From Streptacidiphilus albus JL83 (lineage in GTDB: Bacteria > Actinomycetota > Actinomycetes > Streptomycetales > Streptomycetaceae): a stretch of 64,000 bases of DNA. Below the pieces are notes generated by a model. That model was not told where the DNA came from. It did no database searches and was given only the letters and a program-made list of their open reading frames with translations. This document shows, piece after piece, positions 53,501-62,490 of this stretch (its first letter is position 1; every line of letters begins with the position of its first letter). The stretch is from assembly GCF_000744705.1 (NCBI RefSeq), contig NZ_JQML01000001.1, forward strand, positions 3,420,017-3,484,016, written 5' to 3'. Both the position numbers and the translations under genes were made by a program.

Positions 53501-54283
53501 GTGGACGCCAATGTGCTCAACATCGTTCTGGGTGTGGTCTCCAGCGCGCTGAGCGCCGCGCTGGCCTGGGCGGTGCAGTCGGGCCTGCGCCGGCGCCGGC
53601 TGGAACGCAAGCGGGAGTTCTTCGGCATGCCCAGCGGCAGCGAGTGCCTGGTGGTCGCGCCGCGCAAGGCCCAGAGCTCGGTCGAGGAGCGGGTGATAGC
53701 CCAGCGTGACGTCTACGCGATGATGGAGCTGGCCTCGCTGATCCGGGACTGCGGCGCCGAGGCCGAGGTCATTCCGGCCGGCGAGGTCCGCCAGGGGGTC
53801 GGCGGCCGGGCCGAGTTCTGCATCGGCGGCCCCGCCGCCAACGAGCGCACCGCCGCCCACCTGCGCTGGAAGTTCCCCGGGGTGAGCACAACGGCCGAGT
53901 GGGAGGCCGGGCTCAACCAGCTGATCATCGGCGACCGCACCTACACCAGGGAGAAGGGCCTGTCCGAGTACGTGCTGCTGGCCCGGATCACCGGCGGCGA
54001 GGGCGAGCGGCCGACCTTCCTGGTCTGCGGGCAGACCGCGACCTCCAACCTGGCCGGGGTGCGGGTGCTGTCCCGGCGGCACCGCGAGCTGATCCGGGCG
54101 CACGGTCCCAGCGGCAGCTTCGCCCTGCTGCTGCGGGTGGTGCAGGCGGACGCCTACGGCTCGGACGTGGTGGAGTTCGTCGGCGACGTCACGGCGCAGG
54201 CGTCGGCAGCGCCCCAGCCGGCGGCGGCCCCCGGCGGACCTGCGGCGCGGACACCGGGTCAGAACCCTTCGCGGGTGGCATGA
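53501..54283 (+). CDS. Membrane-anchored protein of unknown function
   Basis: A 260-residue protein with one N-terminal membrane span (VLNIVLGVVSSALSAALAWA), a basic stretch (RRRRLERKR) and a soluble domain containing SECLVVAPRKAQSSVEERVI, YAMMELASLIRDCGAEAEVI and VLLARITGGEGERPTFLVCG. I recall similar proteins in streptomycetes but no function. Three in-frame GTGs (53486, 53492, 53501) are possible starts; 53501, preceded by GGGGTGGGGG, gives the cleanest N-terminus. Its last 95 bp overlap the gene on the other strand. Confidence 0.75.
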   Translation: MDANVLNIVLGVVSSALSAALAWAVQSGLRRRRLERKREFFGMPSGSECLVVAPRKAQSSVEERVIAQRDVYAMMELASLIRDCGAEAEVIPAGEVRQGVGGRAEFCIGGPAANERTAAHLRWKFPGVSTTAEWEAGLNQLIIGDRTYTREKGLSEYVLLARITGGEGERPTFLVCGQTATSNLAGVRVLSRRHRELIRAHGPSGSFALLLRVVQADAYGSDVVEFVGDVTAQASAAPQPAAAPGGPAARTPGQNPSRVA

Positions 54284-54653
54284 GCAGCAGCAGGACCAGC
54301 AGCGCCAGGACCACCGTCAGCTCCAGGAAGGGCACCACCCCGGAGAGGGCGAGCAGCACCGCCGCCAGCACCCCGTGCACCACCGCACAGAGTATGAGCA
54401 GAATCCTTGTGGGTCGCCCCATCGACCGGTCGCGTACAGCCATGCGTGCGCAGACCCCCGCGACCAGTAGCAGGAGGGCCGCCAGCAGGCCGAGTCCGAC
54501 CCAGGCCCCGAGGGCCATCGCCCTGGGCGCCAACCCGCCGAAGGACATGTTCTGGCTCGTCACCGCGTCCCCGAGGACCAGCCCGAACAGGGCGAGGACC
54601 AGCCCCTCCACCGCGAGCAGCACCGCTGCCGCACCCGCCGTCCACCTCCGCAT
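54189..54653 (-). CDS. Small integral membrane protein of unknown function
   Basis: A 154-residue protein with four hydrophobic segments (AAAVLLAVEGLVLALFGLVL, LGAWVGLGLLAALLLLVAGV, ILLILCAVVHGVLAAVLLAL, LELTVVLALLVLLLLMPPA) and a Pro-rich tail. Similar four-span proteins occur near the carboxylase alpha gene in streptomycetes. The ATG at 54653 lies six bases after a TAAGGT hexamer, with a perfect inverted repeat directly upstream. Its 3' end overlaps the convergent neighbour by 95 bp. Confidence 0.75.
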   Translation of the reverse strand: MRRWTAGAAAVLLAVEGLVLALFGLVLGDAVTSQNMSFGGLAPRAMALGAWVGLGLLAALLLLVAGVCARMAVRDRSMGRPTRILLILCAVVHGVLAAVLLALSGVVPFLELTVVLALLVLLLLMPPAKGSDPVSAPQVRRGPPPAGALPTPAP

Positions 54654-54659
54654 GAGTAG

Positions 54660-54681
54660 ACCTTACTGATTGGTAATCAGT
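54660..54681 (-). promoter_or_regulatory. TAAGGT hexamer plus 7-3-7 inverted repeat
   Basis: ACTGATT-GGT-AATCAGT (54665-54681) is a perfect inverted repeat that abuts a minus-strand TAAGGT (54660-54665), itself six bases from the ATG at 54653. The arrangement is the same as at 27591-27612: leaderless promoter with an operator covering it. The site could also affect the divergent alpha-subunit gene. Confidence 0.6.
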
Positions 54682-54838
54682 TGCGGAAGGGGCGGGGCAC
54701 GAGTGGGGTCCGACCGGTGCGGCGTACCGTGGAACGAACGGAATCACCCTCCGTGTGGGCAAGCTCACCACCCTGACCGACTCGGCAGCAGCCCTCCGGA
54801 GTCCATAAACTCATCCTCGGTTCAAGAAGGGAGCCATT

Positions 54839-56602
54839 GTGCGCAAGGTGCTCATCGCCAACCGCGGAGAGATCGCAGTCCGCGTCGCCCGGGCCTGTCG
54901 GGACGCCGGTATTGCCAGCGTCGCCGTGTACGCCGAGCCGGACCGGGACGCGCTGCATGTCCGCGCGGCCGACGAGGCCTTCGCCCTGGGGGGCGACACC
55001 CCGGCCACGAGCTACCTCGACTTCGGCAAGGTACTGAAGGCCGCGGCCGACTCCGGCGCGGACTCGGTCCACCCCGGCTACGGATTCCTCTCCGAGAACG
55101 CCGAGTTCGCCCAAGCGGTGCTCGACGCCGGACTGGTCTGGATCGGCCCGCCGCCGCAGGCCATCCGCGACCTCGGCGACAAGGTCGCCGCCCGGCACAT
55201 CGCCCAGCGGGCCGGTGCGCCGCTGGTGGCCGGCACGCCCGACCCGGTCTCCGGACCGGACGAGGTCGTCGCCTTCGCCCGCGAGCACGGCCTGCCGATC
55301 GCCATCAAGGCGGCCTTCGGCGGCGGCGGTCGCGGTCTGAAGGTCGCCAGGACGCTGGAGGAGATCCCGGAGCTGTACGAGTCGGCGGTCCGTGAGGCCG
55401 TCGCCGCGTTCGGCCGCGGCGAGTGCTTCGTCGAGCGTTACCTGGACCGTCCGCGCCATGTGGAGACCCAGTGCCTGGCCGACTCCCACGGCAACGTGGT
55501 GGTCGTCTCCACCCGTGACTGCTCGCTCCAGCGCCGCCACCAGAAGCTGGTGGAGGAGGCCCCCGCGCCCTTCCTCACCGAGGCGCAGAACGCCGAGCTG
55601 TACGCGGCCTCCAAGGCGATCCTCCGCGAGGCCGGCTATGTCGGCGCCGGGACCTGCGAGTTCCTGGTCGCCGTCGACGGCACCATCTCCTTCCTGGAGG
55701 TGAACACCCGGCTCCAGGTCGAGCACCCGGTCACCGAGGAGGTCACCGGGCTGGACCTGGTCCGCGAGCAGTTCCGGATCGCCGACGGCGAGGAGCTGGG
55801 CTACGGCGACCCCGAGGTCCGCGGCCACTCCTTCGAGTTCCGGATCAACGGCGAGGACCCGGGACGCGGCTTCCTGCCCGCCCCCGGCACGGTCACCGTG
55901 TTCGCCCCGCCCTCGGGCCCGGGTGTCCGGCTGGACTCCGGCGTCGAGGCCGGCTCGGTCATCGGCCCGGCCTGGGACTCGCTGCTGGCCAAGCTGGTCA
56001 TCACCGGCGCCACCCGGCAGCAGGCGCTGCAGCGCGCCTCGCGGGCGCTGGCGGAGTTCACCGTGGACGGCATGGCCACCGCGCTCACCTTCCACCGCGC
56101 GGTCGTCACCGACCCGGCCTTCGCCCCGGAACTGACCGGCAGCGACGAGCCGTTCACCATCTACACCCGGTGGATCGAGACCGACTTCGACAACACCATC
56201 CCGCCGTTCAAGCCCTCGGGCGCGGACGGCGAGGAGCCCGACGGCCGGGAGACCGTGGTGGTCGAGGTCGGCGGCAAGCGGATCGAGGTCTCACTGCCCT
56301 CCGGGCTCGGCGCCTCGGCCGCGCGTCCGGCGGCGGCCAAGTCGAAGCGGCGCGCGGTCACCGGCAAGTCGGGTTCGGCGGCCTCCGGCGACACCCTGGC
56401 CTCGCCGATGCAGGGCACCATCGTCAAGGTCGCGGTCGAGGAGGGCCAGACCGTCGCCGAGGGCGAGCTGATCGTCGTCCTGGAGGCGATGAAGATGGAG
56501 CAGCCGCTCAACGCCCACAAGGCGGGCACCGTGGTCGGCCTCAGCGCCTCCATCGGCGCGACCGTGACCAGCGGCGCGGCGATCTGCGAGATCAAGGACT
56601 GA
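54839..56602 (+). CDS. accA: Acetyl/propionyl-CoA carboxylase alpha subunit (biotin carboxylase + BCCP)
   Basis: A 587-residue fusion. Residues 1 to about 450 are biotin carboxylase ([40 protein letters not shown] loop [34 protein letters not shown]). A linker leads to the biotinyl domain at the C-terminus, with the target lysine in [14 protein letters not shown]. It carboxylates biotin with ATP and hands CO2 to a beta subunit such as the one at 50635. The GTG at 54839 has AAGAAGGGAG upstream. A terminator hairpin follows. Such alpha subunits are shared by acetyl- and propionyl-CoA carboxylases in Streptomyces. Confidence 0.95.
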   Translation: MRKVLIANRGEIAVRVARACRDAGIASVAVYAEPDRDALHVRAADEAFALGGDTPATSYLDFGKVLKAAADSGADSVHPGYGFLSENAEFAQAVLDAGLVWIGPPPQAIRDLGDKVAARHIAQRAGAPLVAGTPDPVSGPDEVVAFAREHGLPIAIKAAFGGGGRGLKVARTLEEIPELYESAVREAVAAFGRGECFVERYLDRPRHVETQCLADSHGNVVVVSTRDCSLQRRHQKLVEEAPAPFLTEAQNAELYAASKAILREAGYVGAGTCEFLVAVDGTISFLEVNTRLQVEHPVTEEVTGLDLVREQFRIADGEELGYGDPEVRGHSFEFRINGEDPGRGFLPAPGTVTVFAPPSGPGVRLDSGVEAGSVIGPAWDSLLAKLVITGATRQQALQRASRALAEFTVDGMATALTFHRAVVTDPAFAPELTGSDEPFTIYTRWIETDFDNTIPPFKPSGADGEEPDGRETVVVEVGGKRIEVSLPSGLGASAARPAAAKSKRRAVTGKSGSAASGDTLASPMQGTIVKVAVEEGQTVAEGELIVVLEAMKMEQPLNAHKAGTVVGLSASIGATVTSGAAICEIKD

Positions 56603-56611
56603 CGGTACGAC

Positions 56612-56651
56612 AGCGCCCCGGCCCCGCCCCTACGGCGGCGGACGGGGCGCT
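56612..56651. terminator. Hairpin between carboxylase alpha and DeoR genes
   Basis: AGCGCCCCG and CGGGGCGCT pair perfectly around a GC-rich interior and are followed by TTCGG. It begins ten bases after the alpha-subunit stop and is well placed to terminate that transcript, with the convergent DeoR gene ending at 56701. Confidence 0.7.
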
Positions 56652-56700
56652 TTCGGCTGCCGGGCCGTTCGGCTGCCGGGAAGCGCTCCGGTCGGCCGGG

Positions 56701-57630
56701 TCACACCGTGCCCGCGCGTCCCCGGAGGGCGGCGGCGATCGGGGCCGCAGCCGGGGCCGGTGATCTCCGCTGGCCGGGGAAGGCCCCCCGGGTGGGCATG
56801 CCGACCACCGGCGGTGCCGGTGGCCGCCCGGCGGCGGGACCGCCGGCTCCGCCCGAGGCCACGCAGACCTGCACCCCGCGGTCGGCCAGGGCGTCCAGCT
56901 CCCGGGCGGCCTGCTCGGTGCCGGTCGAGAGCTCGTCGGTGACCAGGTAGGTGATGCCCTCGGTGCCGACGGTCTGGAACATGGTGTCGGAGCCGAGCTT
57001 GCCGTGGTCGGCCAGGACCACCACCTCGGCGGCGGCGGCCACCAGCGCCCGGTCGACGCTGGCCGAGAGCATGTTGGTGGTGGACAGGCCGCGCTCGGCG
57101 GTCAGCCCGCTGCCGGAGACGAAGGCGCGGGTGACCCGCAGCCCCTGGAGGGACTGCTCGGCCCCGCTGCCCACCAGGGCGTAGTTGGACCCCCGGAGCG
57201 TGCCCCCGGTCATCACCACCTCCACCCGGTTGGCGTGCGCCAGGACCTGGGCGACGAGCAGCGAGTTGGTGACCACGGTCAGGCCCGGAACCCGGGCCAG
57301 GCGTCTGGCGAGCTCCTGGGTGGTGGTGCCGGCGCCGACGACGACGGCATCGCCCTCGGACACCATCGAGGCGGCGAGGTCGGCGATGGCACTCTTCTCG
57401 GCGGCGGCGAGATGGGTCTTCTGCGGGTATCCGGGCTCTCGGGAGAATCCGCCGGGGAGCACCGCGCCCCCGTGCCGGCGGTCGAGCAGGCCCTCGGCCT
57501 CCAGGGCCCGCACGTCTCGGCGTACGGTCACCTCGGAGGTCTGGACGACTCGGGCGAGCTCACGGAGCGACACGGCTCCGTTGGCGCGCACCATTTCTAG
57601 GATCAGCTGGCGACGTTCTGCTGCGAACAC
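56701..57630 (-). CDS. DeoR family transcriptional regulator
   Basis: A 309-residue regulator. The HTH domain is at the N-terminus (FAAERRQLILEMVRANGAVS, TSEVTVRRDVRALEAEGLLD), followed by the DeoR sensor domain (GDAVVVGAGTTTQELARRLA, LTVVTNSLLVAQVLAHANRV, VVVLADHGKLGSDTMFQTVG). The C-terminal 50 residues are Pro/Ala/Gly-rich and probably disordered. I chose GTG 57630 because a TACCGT hexamer sits seven bases before it; ATG 57651 is the alternative. An inverted repeat covers this hexamer, suggesting autoregulation. Target metabolites are unknown. Confidence 0.88.
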   Translation of the reverse strand: MFAAERRQLILEMVRANGAVSLRELARVVQTSEVTVRRDVRALEAEGLLDRRHGGAVLPGGFSREPGYPQKTHLAAAEKSAIADLAASMVSEGDAVVVGAGTTTQELARRLARVPGLTVVTNSLLVAQVLAHANRVEVVMTGGTLRGSNYALVGSGAEQSLQGLRVTRAFVSGSGLTAERGLSTTNMLSASVDRALVAAAAEVVVLADHGKLGSDTMFQTVGTEGITYLVTDELSTGTEQAARELDALADRGVQVCVASGGAGGPAAGRPPAPPVVGMPTRGAFPGQRRSPAPAAAPIAAALRGRAGTV

Positions 57631-57631
57631 G

Positions 57632-57663
57632 AAACAGACGGTAACGTGCATGACCGTCTGCTT
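57632..57663. promoter_or_regulatory. Inverted repeat over the DeoR promoter
   Basis: CAGACGGT and ACCGTCTG (57635-57642 and 57653-57660) are perfect arms with a ten-base spacer; after one mismatch two more pairs extend it. The left arm overlaps the TACCGT hexamer seven bases before the DeoR start, an ideal place for autorepression. Confidence 0.55.
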
Positions 57664-57809
57664 TCCGGCGTTTGCACCTAGTAGCCGAAGTTGTCCGTCA
57701 TCCAGCGGCGCACTCCGCTACACTGCGCGCCGCACATGCCCGAACGCACTCCCCCCGTGCCGTCCGGGCGCGCCGCCGGCCCGCGCCGGGCCGGTCGGCT
57801 CGGCGCCGA

Positions 57810-59243
57810 TCAGCCCTGGGCGCGCTTGCGGATGTGCAGCTGACGGGCGGCCTCGGCGATCGAGCCCGAAACCGACGGGTAGACGGTGAAGGCGTTGGCG
57901 ACCTGCTCGACCGTCAGATTGAGCTCGACGGCCAGCGAGATCGGGTGGATCAGCTCGCTGGCGCGCGGCGCGACCACCACGCCGCCGACCACGATCCCGG
58001 TGCCGGGGCGGCAGAAGAGCTTCACGAAGCCGTCGCGGATGCCCTGCATCTTGGCCCGGGGGTTGCCGCGCAGCGGCAGCTTCACGCAGACGGCGTCCAT
58101 CTTCCCGCACTCGACGTCGGCGGCGCTGTAACCGACGGTGGCGATCTCCGGGTCGGTGAAGACGTTGGAGGCGACGGTCTTGAGGTTCAGCGGCTGCACC
58201 GCGTCGCCGAGCGCGTGGTACATCGCGATCCGCCCCTGCATGGCCGCGACCGAGGCCAGCATGAACACCCCGGTGCAGTCGCCGGCCGCGTAGACGCCGG
58301 GCGCGGAGGTCCGGGACACCCGGTCCACCTTCACCTGGCCGCCCTCGCTGAGCGCGACCCCGACCTCCTCCAGGCCCATCCCGGCGGTGTTGGGGATCGA
58401 GCCGACCGCCATCAGGCAGTGCGAGCCGGTGATCACCCGGCCGTCGGCCAGGGTGACCTCGACCTTGTCGCCGACCCGCTGGACCGACTCGGCGCGCGAG
58501 CGGGACATGACGTTCATCCCGCGCCGCTTGAAGACGTCCTCCAGCACGGTGGCGGCGTCCGGGTCCTCGCCCGGGAGCACCCGGTCGCGGCTGGAGACCA
58601 GGGTCACCTTGGAGCCCAGCGCCTGGTAGGCGCCGGCGAACTCGGCGCCGGTGACGCCGGAGCCGACCACGATCAGCTCCTCCGGGAGCTCGTCCAGGTC
58701 GTAGAGCTGGGTCCAGTTGAGGATCCGCTCGCCGTCCGGGGCGGCCTCGGGCAGCTCGCGCGGGTGGTTGCCGGTGGCGATCAGCACCGCGTCCGCGCGC
58801 AGGGTCTGCGTCCCGCCCTCGGCGAGGTCGACCACCACGGCGCGCGAGCCGTCGACGTCCTGGCCGCCGTCGAGCCGTCCGGAGCCGCGCAGCAGGGTGA
58901 CTCCGGCGCGGGTGACCGACTGGGTGATGTCGTGCGACTGGGCGACGGCGAGCCGCTTCACCCGTCGGTTGACCTTGCCCAGGTCCACCCCGACCACCCG
59001 GGTGGAGGCCGGGTCGGCCGCCACCTTGATCCCCAACTCCTCGTAGGAGGAGTCGAAGCCGGTCATCACCTCGGCGGTGGCGATCAGCGTCTTCGACGGC
59101 ACGCAGTCCGTCAGCACCGCCGATCCGCCGAGGCCGTCGCGGTCGACGACGGTCACCTCCGCGCCGAGTTGGGCAGCGACCAGCGCCGCCTCGTAGCCGC
59201 CGGGTCCGCCACCAATGATCACAATGCGAGTCACGCCGTCCAT
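57810..59243 (-). CDS. NAD(P)H-quinone dehydrogenase-type flavoprotein (LpdA-like)
   Basis: A 477-residue member of the pyridine nucleotide-disulfide oxidoreductase family. The FAD motif is [20 protein letters not shown], the NAD motif is [20 protein letters not shown], the second FAD motif is [20 protein letters not shown], and the C-terminal interface domain contains [20 protein letters not shown]. The usual CxxxxC pair is incomplete: [15 protein letters not shown] keeps only the second cysteine, so it cannot be a true lipoamide dehydrogenase. This fits the actinobacterial LpdA class that reduces quinones. ATG 59243 or GTG 59234 may be the start. Confidence 0.9.
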   Translation of the reverse strand: MDGVTRIVIIGGGPGGYEAALVAAQLGAEVTVVDRDGLGGSAVLTDCVPSKTLIATAEVMTGFDSSYEELGIKVAADPASTRVVGVDLGKVNRRVKRLAVAQSHDITQSVTRAGVTLLRGSGRLDGGQDVDGSRAVVVDLAEGGTQTLRADAVLIATGNHPRELPEAAPDGERILNWTQLYDLDELPEELIVVGSGVTGAEFAGAYQALGSKVTLVSSRDRVLPGEDPDAATVLEDVFKRRGMNVMSRSRAESVQRVGDKVEVTLADGRVITGSHCLMAVGSIPNTAGMGLEEVGVALSEGGQVKVDRVSRTSAPGVYAAGDCTGVFMLASVAAMQGRIAMYHALGDAVQPLNLKTVASNVFTDPEIATVGYSAADVECGKMDAVCVKLPLRGNPRAKMQGIRDGFVKLFCRPGTGIVVGGVVVAPRASELIHPISLAVELNLTVEQVANAFTVYPSVSGSIAEAARQLHIRKRAQG

Positions 59244-59315
59244 TGTCCCGCACCGGGCGGGTGTACGACACCACGGGTCCGCGCACCCCGGTGCCACTCC
59301 CGTACGCTGTGACCC

Positions 59316-59753
59316 ATGTCGCTCTATGCCGCCTACGCCAGCAACCTCGACGCGCGGCAGATGAGCCGTCGGGCCCCGCATTCGCCGCTGCGCTGCACCG
59401 GCTGGCTGGACGGCTGGCGGCTGACCTTCGGCGGGGAGCAGTTCGGCTGGGAGGGCTCGATCGCCACCGTCGTCGAGGACGAGAAGCAGCAGGTCTTCGT
59501 CGGCCTCTACGACATCGCCCCCGGGGACGAGGCCGGACTCGACCGCTGGGAGGGCCTGCCGCTGGGGTTCTACCGCAAGGTCAGGGTCAGGGTGCACACC
59601 CTGGAGGGCGATCTGACCGCCTGGACCTACGTCCTCAACGACTACGAGGGCGGCCTGCCCTCGGCCCGCTACCTGGGCATCATCGCCGACGCCGCCGAGT
59701 CGGCCGGCGCCCCGTACGACTATGTGATGGACCTGCGCAAGCGCCCCTGCTGA
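59316..59753 (+). CDS. Gamma-glutamylcyclotransferase family protein
   Basis: A 145-residue protein of the GGCT/AIG2-like fold. The N-terminal signature is [20 protein letters not shown], the YxSN-type motif of the family. The central strand [20 protein letters not shown] and the probable catalytic glutamate in [20 protein letters not shown] follow. It would release 5-oxoproline from gamma-glutamyl compounds; the natural substrate is unclear. A TACGCT hexamer lies exactly seven bases before the ATG. It is divergent from the flavoprotein gene. Confidence 0.88.
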   Translation: MSLYAAYASNLDARQMSRRAPHSPLRCTGWLDGWRLTFGGEQFGWEGSIATVVEDEKQQVFVGLYDIAPGDEAGLDRWEGLPLGFYRKVRVRVHTLEGDLTAWTYVLNDYEGGLPSARYLGIIADAAESAGAPYDYVMDLRKRPC

Positions 59754-59828
59754 GGCCGCCCGCCGGGGATCCGGCGACGGAGCCGGCCCCGGATGCCTCC
59801 ATCCGGGGCGGATCGGCGCGGGACACCT

Positions 59829-59840
59829 CTACGCGCGTAG
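59829..59840. promoter_or_regulatory. Palindrome CTACGCGCGTAG upstream of the purine nucleoside phosphorylase gene
   Basis: A perfect 12-bp palindrome ending 24 bp before the GTG at 59864 and 11 bp before a TAGCCT hexamer at 59851 that would be the -10. Its place just upstream of the -10 suits an operator. No other feature is seen in the 110-bp intergenic region. Confidence 0.5.
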
Positions 59841-59863
59841 GGCGAACGGGTAGCCTCCTCCCC

Positions 59864-60712
59864 GTGGACGCACACCTCCGGCCGATAGCCGCCCCGCCCG
59901 CCGCCCCGGACCCCGCCGTCGCCGACCCCTACGGCGCCGCCGAGCGGGCCGCCGCCGCCCTGCGCGCGCGGACCGGGGCCGAGCGGCACGACGTGGCCCT
60001 GGTGCTGGGCTCGGGCTGGCTCCCGGCCGCCGACGAACTGGGCGTGCCGGAGCACGAGTTCGACGCCACCGAGCTGCCCGGCTTCGCCCCGCCCGGAGTC
60101 GCCGGGCACACCGGCCGGGTACGCTCGCTGCGCCTCGGCGCCAACCGGGTGCTGGTCCTCCTCGGCCGCACCCACTACTACGAGGGCCGCGGCGTCGCCG
60201 CCGTCGCCCACGGCGTCCGCACCGCCGTCGCGGCCGGCTGCCGGACGGTGGTGCTCACCAACGGCTGCGGCGGCCTCCGCGCCGGGATGACGCCCGGTCA
60301 GCCGGTGCTGATCAGCGACCACCTCAACCTCACCGCCGCCTCGCCGATCGTCGGCGCCAACTTCACCGACCTCACCGACCTCTACGCGCCCCGGTTGCGC
60401 GCCCTCTGCCAGGAGATCGACCCCGGCCTCGCCGAGGGTGTCTACGCCCAGGTCAGAGGCCCGCACTACGAGACGCCAGCCGAGATCCGGATGCTCCGGA
60501 CGCTGGGCGCCGACCTGGTCGGGATGTCGACCGCGCTGGAGGCCATCGCCGTCCGCGAGGCCGGGGCCGAGGTGCTCGGCCTCTCGCTGGTGACCAACCT
60601 GGCCGCCGGGATGACCGGCCGACCGCTCAGCCACGCCGAGGTGCTGGCCGCCGGGGCCGCCTCGGCGACCCGGATGGGCACGCTGCTCGCCCAGGTCCTG
60701 GAAAGGATCTGA
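59864..60712 (+). CDS. Purine-nucleoside phosphorylase
   Basis: A 282-residue enzyme of the trimeric (class II) type that splits purine nucleosides with phosphate. Motifs are [17 protein letters not shown] (phosphate site), [60 protein letters not shown] and [20 protein letters not shown]. The GTG at 59864 lies seven bases after TAGCCT, with no ribosome site, so the mRNA is probably leaderless. It is 30 bp before the phosphomutase gene on the same strand; together they fit nucleoside salvage (ribose-1-phosphate release and isomerisation). Confidence 0.95.
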   Translation: MDAHLRPIAAPPAAPDPAVADPYGAAERAAAALRARTGAERHDVALVLGSGWLPAADELGVPEHEFDATELPGFAPPGVAGHTGRVRSLRLGANRVLVLLGRTHYYEGRGVAAVAHGVRTAVAAGCRTVVLTNGCGGLRAGMTPGQPVLISDHLNLTAASPIVGANFTDLTDLYAPRLRALCQEIDPGLAEGVYAQVRGPHYETPAEIRMLRTLGADLVGMSTALEAIAVREAGAEVLGLSLVTNLAAGMTGRPLSHAEVLAAGAASATRMGTLLAQVLERI

Positions 60713-60742
60713 CGCCCCCTCCCCCACCGATCGGAAGAGGCC

Positions 60743-62464
60743 ATGACCACCGTTCCCGCCACCGACCTGCTCGTCCGGGCCCGCGCCTGGCTCGCCGAGG
60801 ACCCCGACCCGGACACCCGCGCCGAACTCACCGGCCTGCTCGCCGCCGCCGAGTGCGGCGCCACCGGCAGCAACGAGGGCGCCGGCAGCGAGGAGCAGGC
60901 GCGGGCCTGGTCCTCGCTGGCGGAGCGCTTCAGCGGGACGCTCCGCTTCGGCACCGCCGGGCTGCGCGCGGCCATGGGCGCGGGCCCGATGCGGATGAAC
61001 CGGACCGTGGTCACCCGGGCCGCCGCCGGGCTCGCCGCCCACCTCCGCCGGACCGACCCCGAGGCGCTGGTCGTCATCGGCTACGACGCCCGGCACCGCT
61101 CCTACGAGTTCGCGCTGACCACCGCCGCCACCGTGGTCGGCGCCGGACTGCGGGCCGCGCTGCTGCCGGGGCCGCTGCCCACCCCGGTGCTCGCCTTCAC
61201 CGTCCGCCGGCTCGGCGCGGCGGCCGGGGTGATGGTGACCGCCAGTCACAACCCGGCCCAGGACAACGGCTACAAGGTCTACCTGGCCGACGGGGCGCAG
61301 ATCGTCCCGCCGCTGGACGCCGCCGTCGCCGCCGAGATCGACGCGCTCGGCCCGCTCGCCTCGATCCCCACCGCGGCCGACGGCTGGGCCATCCTCACCG
61401 AGCGGGAGACCGTCGAGCCCTACCTCGCCCGCGCCGTGGCCACCCTCGACCCCGGCAGCCCGCGCGGGCTCACCACGGTCTACACCCCGCTGCACGGCGT
61501 CGGCCGGGACCTGCTGCTGGCCGCCTTCGCGCGGGCCGGCTTCCCCGCGCCCGTCGTCGTCCCCGAACAGGGCGAGCCCGACCCGGACTTCCCGACCCTG
61601 CGCTTCCCCAACCCGGAGGAGCCGGGCGCGCTGGACCTGGCCTTCCGCACCGCCGCCCGGCACGCCCCGGACCTGGTGCTGGCCCACGACCCCGACGCCG
61701 ACCGGCTGGCGGTCGCGGTCCCCGACCCCGGCCTGCCCGGCGGCTGGCGCGCCCTGTCCGGGGACGAGGTGGGCGCCCTGCTCGCGGCCCACCTGGTGGC
61801 CCGGCGGGCCGAGGGGACCTTCGCCACCACCATCGTCTCCTCCTCGCTGCTGGCCCGGATCGCCGAGGCCGCCGGGCTCGGCTACGCCGAGACGCTGACC
61901 GGCTTCAAGTGGATCACCCGGGCTCCGGGACTCCGCTACGGCTACGAGGAGGCGCTGGGCTACTGCGTCGACCCGGAGGCGGTCCGCGACAAGGACGGCC
62001 TCACCGCCGCCCTGGCCGTCGCCGAACTGGCCGGCGTGCTGGCGGAGTCCGGCCGGACCCTGGGCGACCTGCTGGACGACCTGGCGCTCACCCACGGCCT
62101 GCACGCCACCGAGCAGCGCTCCGCCCGGCTGCACGACCCGCACCGCATGGCCGCCGTCCTGGCCGGGCTGCGCGAGCGCCCGCCGACCGTCCTCGGCGGC
62201 CTGCGGGTGGACTCCGCCGAGGACCTGGGGCAGGGCGCCGACGGCCTCCCACCCACCGAGGGGCTGCGCTACCGGCTGAGCGGCGACGGGGTCGCCTCGG
62301 CCCGGGTGGTGGTCCGCCCCTCCGGGACGGAACCCAAGCTCAAGTGCTACCTGGAGGTGGTGGTCCCGGTGCCGTCGAGTGACGCGCTCGGCGACGCCCG
62401 CACAACGGCGCGCGAACTCCTGGCAGCGATCGCCGCCGACCTCGGCTCCTCCGCCGGGATCTGA
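60743..62464 (+). CDS. Phospho-sugar mutase (phosphohexomutase family)
   Basis: A 573-residue enzyme of the phosphoglucomutase/phosphomannomutase superfamily. The catalytic phosphoserine is in GVMVTASHNPAQDNGYKVYL, the metal loop is LVLAHDPDADRLAVAV, the sugar-binding loop is GYEEALGYCVDPEAV, and the C-terminal phosphate loop is VVVRPSGTEPKLKCYLEV. GGAAGAGG precedes the ATG. Members of this subgroup next to purine nucleoside phosphorylase may interconvert ribose- or hexose-phosphates; the true substrate is not certain. Confidence 0.93.
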   Translation: MTTVPATDLLVRARAWLAEDPDPDTRAELTGLLAAAECGATGSNEGAGSEEQARAWSSLAERFSGTLRFGTAGLRAAMGAGPMRMNRTVVTRAAAGLAAHLRRTDPEALVVIGYDARHRSYEFALTTAATVVGAGLRAALLPGPLPTPVLAFTVRRLGAAAGVMVTASHNPAQDNGYKVYLADGAQIVPPLDAAVAAEIDALGPLASIPTAADGWAILTERETVEPYLARAVATLDPGSPRGLTTVYTPLHGVGRDLLLAAFARAGFPAPVVVPEQGEPDPDFPTLRFPNPEEPGALDLAFRTAARHAPDLVLAHDPDADRLAVAVPDPGLPGGWRALSGDEVGALLAAHLVARRAEGTFATTIVSSSLLARIAEAAGLGYAETLTGFKWITRAPGLRYGYEEALGYCVDPEAVRDKDGLTAALAVAELAGVLAESGRTLGDLLDDLALTHGLHATEQRSARLHDPHRMAAVLAGLRERPPTVLGGLRVDSAEDLGQGADGLPPTEGLRYRLSGDGVASARVVVRPSGTEPKLKCYLEVVVPVPSSDALGDARTTARELLAAIAADLGSSAGI

Positions 62465-62490
62465 CGGCACGGCACTCTAGGGTGGCAGCC

